NCBI GenBank assembly: GCA_029260695.1
Contig: JAJDCT010000371.1
Span: 1-13,141 of the forward strand
Origin: Phycisphaeraceae bacterium
Lineage (GTDB): Bacteria > Planctomycetota > Phycisphaerae > Phycisphaerales > Phycisphaeraceae
Direction: 5' to 3'
Length of the DNA: 13,141 nucleotides
A program made the position numbers and the translations under genes. This document shows, piece by piece, positions 7,405 through 13,141 of this stretch. The notes under the pieces are model-generated. The model was not told where the DNA came from. It made no database searches and saw only the letters and a program-made list of their open reading frames with translations. How positions within the stretch are numbered: the first letter of the stretch is position 1; every line of letters begins with the position of its first letter.

Positions 7405-7507
7405 ACCATTACATTAATCGCTGACATCAAAGCGTTTGCATGACCCGCAGAGGATTTTTGGCCTTATTTCATAGGCCAAAGCCCACAAAGCCCCACGGCC
7501 TCCGGCC

Positions 7508-7551
7508 TGCTATACTAAGGGGCTCAAGGCACGCCCGGCCACTGGCTGGGC
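7508..7551 (+). promoter_or_regulatory. Extended -10 promoter and leader hairpin for leuD
   Basis: TGC-TATACT at 7508-7516 fits an extended -10 element; no good -35 box lies 17 bases upstream. Transcription would start near 7523. The leader can form a hairpin between GCCCGGCC (7533-7540) and GGCTGGGC (7544-7551), with one G-U pair and a 3-base loop. A start here would leave the upstream in-frame ATG at 7440 untranslated, in agreement with the chosen leuD start. Confidence 0.4.
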
Positions 7552-7580
7552 AGCCGCGGGGCTTTAACTGGAAACAACTT

Positions 7581-8141
7581 ATGCAAACTACAATCACAGG
7601 CAAAGCGTTCGTCCTCGGCGACGACATCGACACCGACCAGATCATCCCAGCCGAGTTCCTGTCCTACGACCCGACCGACCCGGAGGAGCGCAAGTTCTTC
7701 GGGATGCACGCGATGGTCGGCGTCCCTCCAACCCAGAGCGGATTGCCCAAAGGCAACACGCGCTTCGTTGAGGAAGGCGAGTACAAATCCGAGTACGCGA
7801 TCGTGATTGGCGGCAAGAACTTCGGCTGCGGCTCGTCGCGCGAACACGCCCCCCTGGCGATCGCCGAGGCGGGGGTTACCGCCGTGGTTGCCGAGTTCTA
7901 CGCCCGCATCTTCTTCCGCAACAGTGTCAACGGCGGGTACCTGCTGCCCTGCGAAACCGACGACCGCGTTTGCGAAGAAGTCAGCACAGGCGACGAGTGC
8001 ACCCTGGACATCGAGGCCGGGACGCTGGTGAACCACACGACCGACAAAACGTATGAACTCAAACCGCTGGGCGACGTCAAGCCCATCATCGACGCCGGGG
8101 GCGTGTTCAATTACGCCCGGCAGGCGGGGATGTTGAAGTAA
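7581..8141 (+). CDS. leuD: 3-isopropylmalate dehydratase small subunit
   Basis: This is the swivel-domain subunit of isopropylmalate isomerase. Together with the iron-sulfur large subunit LeuC (not in this window) it converts 2-isopropylmalate to 3-isopropylmalate in leucine biosynthesis. Residues 13-24, GDDIDTDQIIPA, and 78-90, GKNFGCGSSREHA, are the two signature motifs of the small subunit; the second forms the substrate loop. I start at ATG 7581, giving 186 residues, because homology begins there (QTTITGKAFVLGDDIDTDQI). The frame is open back to an ATG at 7440, but those 47 residues are Arg/Pro-rich and lie over leader hairpins. The Shine-Dalgarno signal at 7581 is weak. A longer segment between the motifs (about residues 35-70) than in E. 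coli LeuD recalls the archaeal-type or homoaconitase-like branch. Related dimethylmalate or homoaconitate hydratases therefore remain possible. Confidence 0.85.
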   Translation: MQTTITGKAFVLGDDIDTDQIIPAEFLSYDPTDPEERKFFGMHAMVGVPPTQSGLPKGNTRFVEEGEYKSEYAIVIGGKNFGCGSSREHAPLAIAEAGVTAVVAEFYARIFFRNSVNGGYLLPCETDDRVCEEVSTGDECTLDIEAGTLVNHTTDKTYELKPLGDVKPIIDAGGVFNYARQAGMLK

Positions 8142-8143
8142 CG

Positions 8144-8170
8144 GTTGGTCGTTGGTCGTTGGTCGTTGGT
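8144..8170 (+). repeat. Heptanucleotide tandem repeat
   Basis: GTTGGTC is repeated in tandem three times (a G replaces nothing within the units), with a fourth unit lacking only its last C. The run starts two bases after the leuD stop codon. It is followed by two small palindromes, GTATT-TTG-AATAC at 8176-8188 and GCGAC-TT-GTCGC at 8197-8208, before the next gene. Confidence 0.85.
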
Positions 8171-8224
8171 GAAAAGTATTTTGAATACGAAGCGCCGCGA
8201 CTTGTCGCGCTAGTGAAATAAAAT

Positions 8225-8794
8225 ATGAAAGCGGATTACCTCAAACAGAAACACGAAGCCGGGCAAAGCTACGCCGACTATGTCGCCGCTGGCGAGCCGC
8301 AGAAGCAGCAGGACTGGCAGACGATCTACGACCAGGCCCCCTTGACTGAGGCGCAGGCCGCGTTGCTCGGATCGTTCACCCGTAAGATCAACGTGACCGT
8401 CTTGTCGGGGATCTGGTGCGGCGACTGCGTGCAACAGTGCCCGCTGATCCAGCGGATTGCCGAAGGGGCCCCAAACGCCATCGACCTGCGTTGGCTGGAC
8501 CGCGATGAGCACATCGATCTGCAGGAGCGGGTCCGGATCAACGCCGGGAACCGGGTGCCGATCGCGATTTTCTGTGCCGAGGACTACGAGATCGTCGGAT
8601 GGTACGGCGATCGGACGCTGACACGATACCGAGCCATGGCGGCAAAAAACCTAGGCGGCGCGTGCCCGATGCCTGGCGCGGTCGTCCCACAAGATGAGAT
8701 AAACGCAACACTTGCGGATTGGCTAGAGCAGTTTGAGCGGGCTCATTTGTTGTTGCGCCTAAGCGGTCGGTTACGTCAGATACACGGGGATTAG
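8225..8794 (+). CDS. Thioredoxin-family protein with a CGDC active site
   Basis: The 189-residue product looks like the cytoplasmic thioredoxin_9-type family. It has a helical N-terminal section of about 55 residues and then a thioredoxin fold with VLSGIWCGDCVQQCPLI (Cys65 and Cys68, with a third Cys at 72). Next come a central LRWLDRDEHIDL strand-helix unit and NRVPIAIF, with the conserved cis-proline at about residue 112. No signal peptide or membrane segment is present, so it probably acts in the cytoplasm in thiol-disulfide exchange; the partner is unknown. Extra cysteines at 117 and 147 may be redox-active or simply structural. The start is the first in-frame ATG. No clear Shine-Dalgarno sequence precedes it (an A-rich stretch instead), as for leuD upstream. 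The 83-base gap to leuD does not show whether they are co-transcribed. Confidence 0.8.
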   Translation: MKADYLKQKHEAGQSYADYVAAGEPQKQQDWQTIYDQAPLTEAQAALLGSFTRKINVTVLSGIWCGDCVQQCPLIQRIAEGAPNAIDLRWLDRDEHIDLQERVRINAGNRVPIAIFCAEDYEIVGWYGDRTLTRYRAMAAKNLGGACPMPGAVVPQDEINATLADWLEQFERAHLLLRLSGRLRQIHGD

Positions 8795-8810
8795 TAGATA
8801 GGGGCGGGCC

Positions 8811-8839
8811 TTGCTCGGGCAGGCAGGGGGCGATAAACT
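8811..8839 (+). promoter_or_regulatory. Weak candidate promoter for the DksA-like gene
   Basis: TTGCTC (8811-8816) and TAAACT (8834-8839) are 17 bases apart and would give a leader of about 127 bases. The match to consensus is only 3 of 6 and 4 of 6, so this is tentative. The rest of 8795-8972 holds no gene. A T-run at about 8934-8939 follows a G-rich stretch without a pairing arm, so I do not call a terminator. Confidence 0.25.
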
Positions 8840-8972
8840 CCCGCGTCCCATCCGCGAAAGCCTCATGCCAGCCTCCCGACCCGACCACGGGTTACGGGCC
8901 GTGCGCAGCGGGGCGATATCCAGGGGGGCGGGGTTTTTTCAGGACAACTCGGCATAGCCGACGGAGTGACAC

Positions 8973-9785
8973 GTGGCCAAGAAAACGACCAAAAAGAAAA
9001 CCGCCAAGGCCGGGACAAAGAAGAAGGCCACTTCCGCGAAGACCAAGAAGGCCGCAAAGAAAACGGTCAAGAAGAAACCGGTAGCTAAAAAGACCACCAA
9101 AAAGGTCACTAAGAAGTCGGCAGCGAAGAAGACGGCCGTGAAAAAGCCCGTCAAGAAGAAATCCGCCGCGGCCAAGAGCAAGGCTCCTGCCAAAAAATCG
9201 ACCAAGAAAAAGACCCCCAAGACTAAGACTAAAACTAAAACAACCCCGGCGAGCCCGGCAGACAACGGTAAGTCCGCCGTGGTGGCGACCAAGCCCGCGC
9301 CGCCCCCGATCCGCCGAGTCGTCCGCCCAAACCCATTGCCCCCTGCCGAGCCCGCCATCGAGGACTGGACGCCACTGAGCAACGCAAATCTGCGTAAGAT
9401 CAAGTCGGGCCTGTCACGCAAAGAGCTCAAAGAGCTCAAACAACTCCTCCTTGAAAAGCGGGCCGAGATCGTCGGCGACGTCCTGAACATGGAAGAATCC
9501 CGCGCCGCGGGCAACGGCGGGGACCTGTCGAATATGCCCCTACACATGGCGGACATCGGCTCAGATAACTACGAGCAGGAATTCACCCTCGGGCTGGTCG
9601 AGTCCGAACGAAAGCTATTAATCGAAATCGACGCAGCCCTGATGCGGATCAAGGAGCGGACCTACGGCGTGTGCATCGTCACCGGGACTCCGATCCCCAC
9701 CGCCAGGCTCGAGATCAAGCCTTGGGCCAAATACAGCATCGAAGTCGTCCGCGAACGCGAAAAACTCGGGCTGCACAGCTTCTAA
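8973..9785 (+). CDS. DksA/TraR-like protein with a lysine-rich histone-H1-like N-terminal tail
   Basis: The protein has two unlike halves. Residues 1 to about 90 are almost only Lys, Ala, Thr, Ser, Pro and Val, with about 40 lysines in KKT/KKA/KKS units like bacterial histone-H1-like proteins, so this half should bind DNA or RNA non-specifically. A proline-rich linker covers about 95-125. Residues 130-270 match the DksA/TraR family, including MADIGSDNYEQEFTLGLVES, ERKLLIEIDAALMRIKERTY and the TARLEIKPWA end of the zinc-finger region. DksA binds the RNA polymerase secondary channel and, with ppGpp, resets transcription. Three of the four zinc ligands are gone: the first CxxC reads C234-I-V-T237 and the second reads Y254-S-I-E257. 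The GTG start has GGAG six bases upstream. The gene lies 39 bases before lspA in the same direction, so they probably form an operon. The family is clear; the exact role is inferred. Confidence 0.85.
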   Translation: MAKKTTKKKTAKAGTKKKATSAKTKKAAKKTVKKKPVAKKTTKKVTKKSAAKKTAVKKPVKKKSAAAKSKAPAKKSTKKKTPKTKTKTKTTPASPADNGKSAVVATKPAPPPIRRVVRPNPLPPAEPAIEDWTPLSNANLRKIKSGLSRKELKELKQLLLEKRAEIVGDVLNMEESRAAGNGGDLSNMPLHMADIGSDNYEQEFTLGLVESERKLLIEIDAALMRIKERTYGVCIVTGTPIPTARLEIKPWAKYSIEVVREREKLGLHSF

Positions 9786-9824
9786 TCAGGCTGCGCCCGT
9801 GATAGGGGCGATACCATCCAGACC

Positions 9825-10505
9825 ATGGACTCACCCGACGCGCCCCCACCGAACGACCAGCCAGCCAAGCACGATCCCCCGGCCAACCCCCGGGATGCCC
9901 CCCGGCCCATCGCCGGCAGCCGCCCCATGTGTATCTCAGCCTTCCTGCTGGTCACACTCATGGTGCTCGCGGCCGACCTTGGGCTCAAAGCCTACGCATT
10001 CAACCACGTCGCAGATGTCCCCGTGGTGCTCGATCCCGATGTCCCGGACACGATGAACGTGCCCTACCACGACCCGGCCGTGCTTGTCCCAGGCGTGCTG
10101 AACCTGCAACTCACCGCCAACACCGGCGCGATCTTCGGGATGGGCAAGGGAAGCCGGTGGGTTTTTGTTTTTGTCAGCCTTTTGGCGGTCGGGTTCGTCG
10201 GCAGGGTATTCTGGCGCAGCCCCGCCAAGGCCAAACTCATGCACGTCGCCCTGGCACTGATCCTCGCAGGGGCCCTGGGCAACCTCTTCGACCGGATCTG
10301 TTTCGCCGCGGTCCGGGATATGTTGCACCTGTTCCCCGACACCAATCTGCCATGGAACCTGACCTGGCCCGGCGGCGCGCAGGGGCTCTACCCCTGGATA
10401 TTCAATCTCGCGGACGTCGCCTTGCTCTTCGGCGTCTTGATTGTCGTCTGGGTCACTTGGAAGAATGCGCCGCCTCAATCAGCCGCCGGAACAACCCCAG
10501 GTTAA
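9825..10505 (+). CDS. lspA: Lipoprotein signal peptidase (signal peptidase II)
   Basis: LspA is the inner-membrane aspartyl protease that removes the signal peptide of prolipoproteins after lipid attachment to the cysteine. The 226-residue product shows the family motifs in order: LNLQLTANTGAIFGM (residues 92-106), AGALGNLFDR (148-157), VRDML with the first catalytic Asp at about 165, and FNLAD with the second at about 197. Four membrane segments fit positions 37-59, 112-128, 138-155 and 190-211. It is longer than the usual 160-170 residues. There is a proline-rich cytoplasmic N-terminus of about 34 residues, an insert of about 30 residues before the first motif, and an insert of 18-20 residues between the two catalytic Asp motifs. 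The start could also be Met35 at 9927; neither ATG has a strong ribosome site. It follows the DksA-like gene, a pairing I recall from other bacteria. Confidence 0.93.
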   Translation: MDSPDAPPPNDQPAKHDPPANPRDAPRPIAGSRPMCISAFLLVTLMVLAADLGLKAYAFNHVADVPVVLDPDVPDTMNVPYHDPAVLVPGVLNLQLTANTGAIFGMGKGSRWVFVFVSLLAVGFVGRVFWRSPAKAKLMHVALALILAGALGNLFDRICFAAVRDMLHLFPDTNLPWNLTWPGGAQGLYPWIFNLADVALLFGVLIVVWVTWKNAPPQSAAGTTPG

Positions 10506-11163
10506 GCGGGCCCTCACCGCCGCGTTCGGGGTGCCACTGAACACCCAGATAAAAACGATCGCCATGGATCGGCTTGCCGTCGATCGCTTCGACCGTCCCA
10601 TCATGAGCCACCGCAACAACGCGCATCTTTCCCGGATCACTGACCGCCTGCTGGTGGGATGAGTAGATCGGTTCGTGCCCCTGCGCATCCTCTGCTTGGA
10701 TCACGCTGTCCCGGACCGTGACTTCGATCGGGTGGCCCACCCCCTTCTGGTGCGCCTCGGGGTTTTCATGAGTCTCCGGCATGTACTGATTCAGCTTGCC
10801 CCCTGCGTGCAAGGCCATCATCTGCATCCCAAGGCAGATCCCAAACACCGGTTTATCCGTGCGGTCGGCCAACGCCTCTAACAACGCCAACTCGAACGCC
10901 TGACGCTGCGGGTCCATCTTCCGGGCCTTGGGGTGCATCGGCTCGCCAAACGCCGCCGTGTCCGGGTCCATCCCGCCGGTGAAGACCAAGCCGTCGCAGG
11001 CATCCACGTAGGCCCCGGCCAAATCCGGGTCGGGTGTCATCAAGACCGGCAGCCCCCCCGCCTTGGTGACTGATTGGCCGACGAATGGGCCGAGTTGGTA
11101 CTGGCCCTGCGGGTTTTGCGGGGACTCCGCCCGGTCCACGGTGATGCCGATCAGGGGTTTCAT
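10453..11163 (-). CDS. Peptidase C26 / gamma-glutamyl-gamma-aminobutyrate hydrolase-like glutamine amidotransferase
   Basis: This 236-residue class I glutamine-amidotransferase fold resembles PuuD-type hydrolases, which cleave gamma-glutamyl bonds such as that of gamma-glutamyl-GABA in polyamine breakdown. It opens with KPLIGITVD. The family oxyanion region GLVFTGGMDPD lies at 58-68, the nucleophile elbow FGICLGMQMM has Cys110, and IYSSHQQAV (His170) is followed by GVQWHPE, giving His211 and Glu213 of the catalytic triad. All three catalytic residues are present, so it should be active. The substrate cannot be fixed, because no puu-type genes are nearby. No signal peptide is seen. The gene is on the opposite strand from its neighbours, and its last 53 bases overlap the end of lspA tail to tail. 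A moderate AGGTGA lies about 11 bases before the ATG. Confidence 0.88.
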   Translation of the reverse strand: MKPLIGITVDRAESPQNPQGQYQLGPFVGQSVTKAGGLPVLMTPDPDLAGAYVDACDGLVFTGGMDPDTAAFGEPMHPKARKMDPQRQAFELALLEALADRTDKPVFGICLGMQMMALHAGGKLNQYMPETHENPEAHQKGVGHPIEVTVRDSVIQAEDAQGHEPIYSSHQQAVSDPGKMRVVAVAHDGTVEAIDGKPIHGDRFYLGVQWHPERGGEGPLNLGLFRRLIEAAHSSK

Positions 11164-11236
11164 GGCCGGATTGTACTCACCTGCGCAACCGCCGACCCGA
11201 TGCTACAATATGGTGCTCGAAAACAGGTGAAAAAAC

Positions 11237-12742
11237 ATGGACCAGGCATACCAACAATGTATCCACCCCGACTGCGGCGCGACCTTCGGCATCGATGAGG
11301 TCCACCTGGCGTGCTCCGCGTGCGCCGAAAGCGGCCGGCAGTCGCTCTTAGACATCAAGTACAACTGGCAGCGGCCGGACGTCCCCAAGTCGCTCAAGGC
11401 CTTCGAGCACCGCTGGATGACCAAGGGCGAGCAGGGCCAAGGGGCGCTGGACTTCTCCGGTGTCTGGCGGTTCCGCGAGATGATGAAGTTCTACAACGAC
11501 GAGAGCGACATCGTCACCATCGGTGAGGGCCGGACCAACCTCCAAGACGCACGCCTGCTCGCCGGGCAACTGGGCATCAAGCCCGGGAACCTCTTGCTGC
11601 AGTACGAGGGCCTGAACCCCTCGGGCAGCTTCAAAGACAACGGCATGACCGCCGCGTTTACCCACGCAAAAATGATCGGCGCCAACCGCGTCGCCTGCGC
11701 CTCCACCGGCAACACCTCCGCAAGCCTCGCCATGTTCGCGTCACTCTCACAGATGACCGGCATCGTGTTCATCGGAACCGGCAAGATCGCCTACGGCAAA
11801 TTAAGCCAGGCCCTGGACTACGGCGCAAAAACCCTCCAGATCCAAGGCGACTTCGATGCCTGCCTCCGACGGGTCCGTGAGATCGCGCGCGACCGACGGG
11901 ACCTGGGCATCTACCTGATGAACAGCGTCAACCCCTTCCGGCTGGAAGGCCAAAAGGCGATCATGTATCGCGTACTGGAAGCGATGGAATGGGAAGTCCC
12001 CGACTGGATCGTCGTCCCCGGGGGGAACCTGGGCAACTGCTCGGCCTTCGGCAAGGCATTCGCAGAGCTCAAAGAGCTGGGCCTCATCAACAAGATCCCG
12101 CGGCTTGCCATCATCCAGGCGCAGGGTGCGAACCCGTTGTTTGAATTGGTCAACAACCGCGGCCTGTCGTGGAACGACGGGCGTTGGGACGTCGACACCC
12201 TGAAGACTTATTACCGCGAACAAGACGACGCCGGCACCGGGGCACACACCATCGCCAGCGCCATCGAGATAGGTCGGCCGGTCAACCTCTCCAAGGCCCT
12301 GCGTGCGTTGGACATCATGGACGGTGTGGTACGCCAGGCCGACGACGAGACCATCCTCGAATACAAGGCCATGGTCGGACGCTACGGCTTCGGCTGCGAG
12401 CCCGCCAGCGCCGCCAGCGTCGCGGGCGCTCATCAACTGATCCGCGAGGGCCTGATCACCCCCGACCAGCGCGTCGTCTGCATCCTCACCGGTCACGTCC
12501 TGAAAGACCCCGACGCGACCGTCAACTACCACACCGGGATCGACGTCAAGGCTGTCCAGGACCAGGCCCCGCGCAGCGAACCCAAGGGCAAGATCGCCAA
12601 CCGACCGATCCCTGTCCCCGACGACCTCGAAGCCATCATCGAGGCCATCGGCGCCCCGGCCAAAGACGTCGTCGACGCCGGCCCAAAACCAGGGGCCACA
12701 GACAAAGACCCGCTACGCCACCTGCCGGTATCTGAGTACTAA
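11237..12742 (+). CDS. thrC: Threonine synthase with an N-terminal zinc-ribbon
   Basis: Threonine synthase is a PLP enzyme that converts O-phospho-L-homoserine and water to L-threonine and phosphate. Residues 8-29 hold two cysteine pairs (Cys8, Cys13 and Cys26, Cys29) that look like a small zinc ribbon. The catalytic fold follows: [11 protein letters not shown] carries the PLP lysine at position 133, [13 protein letters not shown] and [15 protein letters not shown] form the cofactor phosphate and ring contacts, and [13 protein letters not shown] and [11 protein letters not shown] close the domain. At 501 residues it is longer than the short thrC type. The last 60 residues or so, after the GHVLKDPD motif, are Pro/Lys/Asp-rich and probably flexible. 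The ATG is preceded by AGGTGA (11225-11230) with a 6-base gap. A TACAAT at 11204-11209 could be a -10 box but lacks a good -35. It is divergent from the amidotransferase gene, 73 bases apart. Related PLP lyases are less likely given the motif set. Confidence 0.9.
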   Translation: MDQAYQQCIHPDCGATFGIDEVHLACSACAESGRQSLLDIKYNWQRPDVPKSLKAFEHRWMTKGEQGQGALDFSGVWRFREMMKFYNDESDIVTIGEGRTNLQDARLLAGQLGIKPGNLLLQYEGLNPSGSFKDNGMTAAFTHAKMIGANRVACASTGNTSASLAMFASLSQMTGIVFIGTGKIAYGKLSQALDYGAKTLQIQGDFDACLRRVREIARDRRDLGIYLMNSVNPFRLEGQKAIMYRVLEAMEWEVPDWIVVPGGNLGNCSAFGKAFAELKELGLINKIPRLAIIQAQGANPLFELVNNRGLSWNDGRWDVDTLKTYYREQDDAGTGAHTIASAIEIGRPVNLSKALRALDIMDGVVRQADDETILEYKAMVGRYGFGCEPASAASVAGAHQLIREGLITPDQRVVCILTGHVLKDPDATVNYHTGIDVKAVQDQAPRSEPKGKIANRPIPVPDDLEAIIEAIGAPAKDVVDAGPKPGATDKDPLRHLPVSEY

Positions 12743-12748
12743 AATTCA

Positions 12749-12907
12749 ACCGCGAAGGCGCGAAGAGCGCGAAGTAAAGACAAGCAAGAGGTATCCGCAG
12801 ATTTCGCAGATGACGCAGATTAGGAATACGATCAGACATCACCTTTCTTTATCTGCGCAATCTGCGGATAACTTCTCCGTTCTTCGCGCTCTTTGCGCCT
12901 TCGCGGT
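12749..12907. repeat. Dispersed-type long inverted repeat between thrC and proS
   Basis: The outer arms 12749-12774 and 12882-12907 match as reverse complements at 25 of 26 positions (ACCGCGAAGGCGC to GAGCGCGAAG). The inner arms 12792-12811 and 12851-12870 match at 19 of 20 (TATCCGCAGATT to CGCAGAT). Within the arms, CGCGAAG and CGCAGAT recur at about 8-10 base steps. The unpaired centre is 39 bases. From memory, repeats that translate as TAKAQRAR and SADCADK are spread through planctomycete and some other genomes. It has no coding sense, no flanking transposase and no T-run, and starts seven bases after the thrC stop. Confidence 0.85.
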
Positions 12908-12925
12908 AAACCCCCGAGAACATCC

Positions 12926-13141
12926 ATGAGTAAGCAAACCAAGACCGCGATCACACCCACCCGTGACGAAGACTACCCCCAGTGGTATCAGCAAGTCGTC
13001 CGCGCCGCCGACCTCGCGGAGACCTCCGCGGTCCGTGGCTGCATGGTGATCAAGCCCTGGGGCTACGCGATCTGGGAGAACATCCAAAAGTCGCTCGACA
13101 AGATGTTCAAGGACACCGGCCACCGCAACGCCTACTTCCCC
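12926..13141 (+). CDS. proS: Proline-tRNA ligase, archaeal-type, N-terminal fragment (continues beyond window)
   Basis: Only the first 72 codons are visible; the frame is open to the right edge. The product charges tRNA-Pro with proline. [17 protein letters not shown], then [20 protein letters not shown] and the [10 protein letters not shown] end are the characteristic N-terminus of the archaeal or eukaryotic-like ProS branch of class II synthetases, including the start of motif 1. That branch is also found in several bacterial groups. The ATG at 12926 is the first in frame and fits the family start. Its ribosome site is weak (GAGAA at about 12916). The start lies 18 bases after the right arm of the long inverted repeat. 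Its message must therefore either read through from thrC or start within or just after that element. Confidence 0.92.
   Translation, partial: MSKQTKTAITPTRDEDYPQWYQQVVRAADLAETSAVRGCMVIKPWGYAIWENIQKSLDKMFKDTGHRNAYFP

Larger units (their letters stand above)
6952..7507. other. Gene-poor, hairpin-rich intergenic region
   Basis: The region between the divergent PEP-CTERM gene and leuD holds no gene I can support with confidence. It contains a possible PEP-CTERM tail remnant, a perfect inverted repeat at 7004-7021 (GCCTGTC, ACGA, GACAGGC), a 15-bp GC-rich stem with one bulge at 7039-7083, small hairpins at 7365-7379 and 7392-7404, and an 8-bp perfect dyad at 7457-7480 (TTTGGCCT and AGGCCAAA around an 8-base centre). 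Short frames on both strands lack ribosome binding sites and family features. Confidence 0.6.

Noticed and set aside
7440..7580. 47-residue N-terminal extension of leuD
   Set aside because: Arg/Pro-rich and without homology; the region holds hairpins and an extended -10 element, and family homology begins at the 7581 ATG.
8925..8940. Terminator at the G-rich stretch followed by six T residues before the DksA-like gene
   Set aside because: No complementary C-rich arm lies close enough to form a stem.
8939..9556. Minus-strand frame rich in Phe, Leu and Val opposite the lysine-rich tail
   Set aside because: It looks like a membrane protein only because AAG/AAA lysine codons read as CTT/TTT on the other strand.
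12749..12907. CRISPR array or tandem regulatory array in the thrC-proS spacer
   Set aside because: The repeats are inverted arms with short internal periodicity; there are no regular spacers and no cas genes.
12636..13123. Minus-strand frames containing HLRNLRNLR and TAKAQRARR strings
   Set aside because: These are translations of the dispersed inverted repeat and of antisense proS, not genes.

Overview
The window reads as a chromosomal segment of a planctomycete, most likely of the class Phycisphaerae. The grounds are GC-rich DNA, secreted proteins with PEP-CTERM tails and a dockerin-like repeat, a lysine-rich DksA-type protein, an archaeal-type prolyl-tRNA synthetase, and the dispersed inverted repeat seen in such genomes. 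This placement is inference from protein style; no marker gene settles it.

Left third (1-3640): a minus-strand gene for a very large secreted repeat protein runs off the left edge. Its N-terminal signal peptide lies near 2766. It is preceded by a recognisable promoter and three 10-bp phased repeats in the leader. Just upstream is the frameshifted remnant of a second surface protein (dockerin-like repeat plus PEP-CTERM tail). The rest of the gap up to the rpsT promoter holds no gene I can support.

Middle (3578-7500): rpsT (ribosomal protein S20) has a clean promoter, with a dyad in its spacer, and an intrinsic terminator. It is followed by an HTTM-domain membrane protein. That gene converges on an intact secreted PEP-CTERM protein, and a two-way terminator lies between them. 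Upstream of the PEP-CTERM gene is a gene-poor stretch of about 630 bases. It holds several hairpins, a possible second PEP-CTERM tail remnant and a terminator facing left with no gene assigned to it.

Right half (7500-13141): mostly plus-strand housekeeping genes. These are leuD (leucine biosynthesis), a thioredoxin-fold protein, a DksA-like protein with a histone-H1-like tail followed closely by lspA (lipoprotein signal peptidase), thrC (threonine synthase) and the start of proS. A peptidase C26 glutamine amidotransferase lies on the minus strand and overlaps the 3' end of lspA tail to tail. A long dispersed inverted repeat fills the thrC-proS gap.

I see no prophage, CRISPR array, tRNA, rRNA or transposase. 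The most interesting items are the DksA/H1-like fusion that has lost its zinc site, the nested solenoid repeats of the giant secreted protein, the operator-like dyad in the rpsT promoter, and the decaying PEP-CTERM genes.
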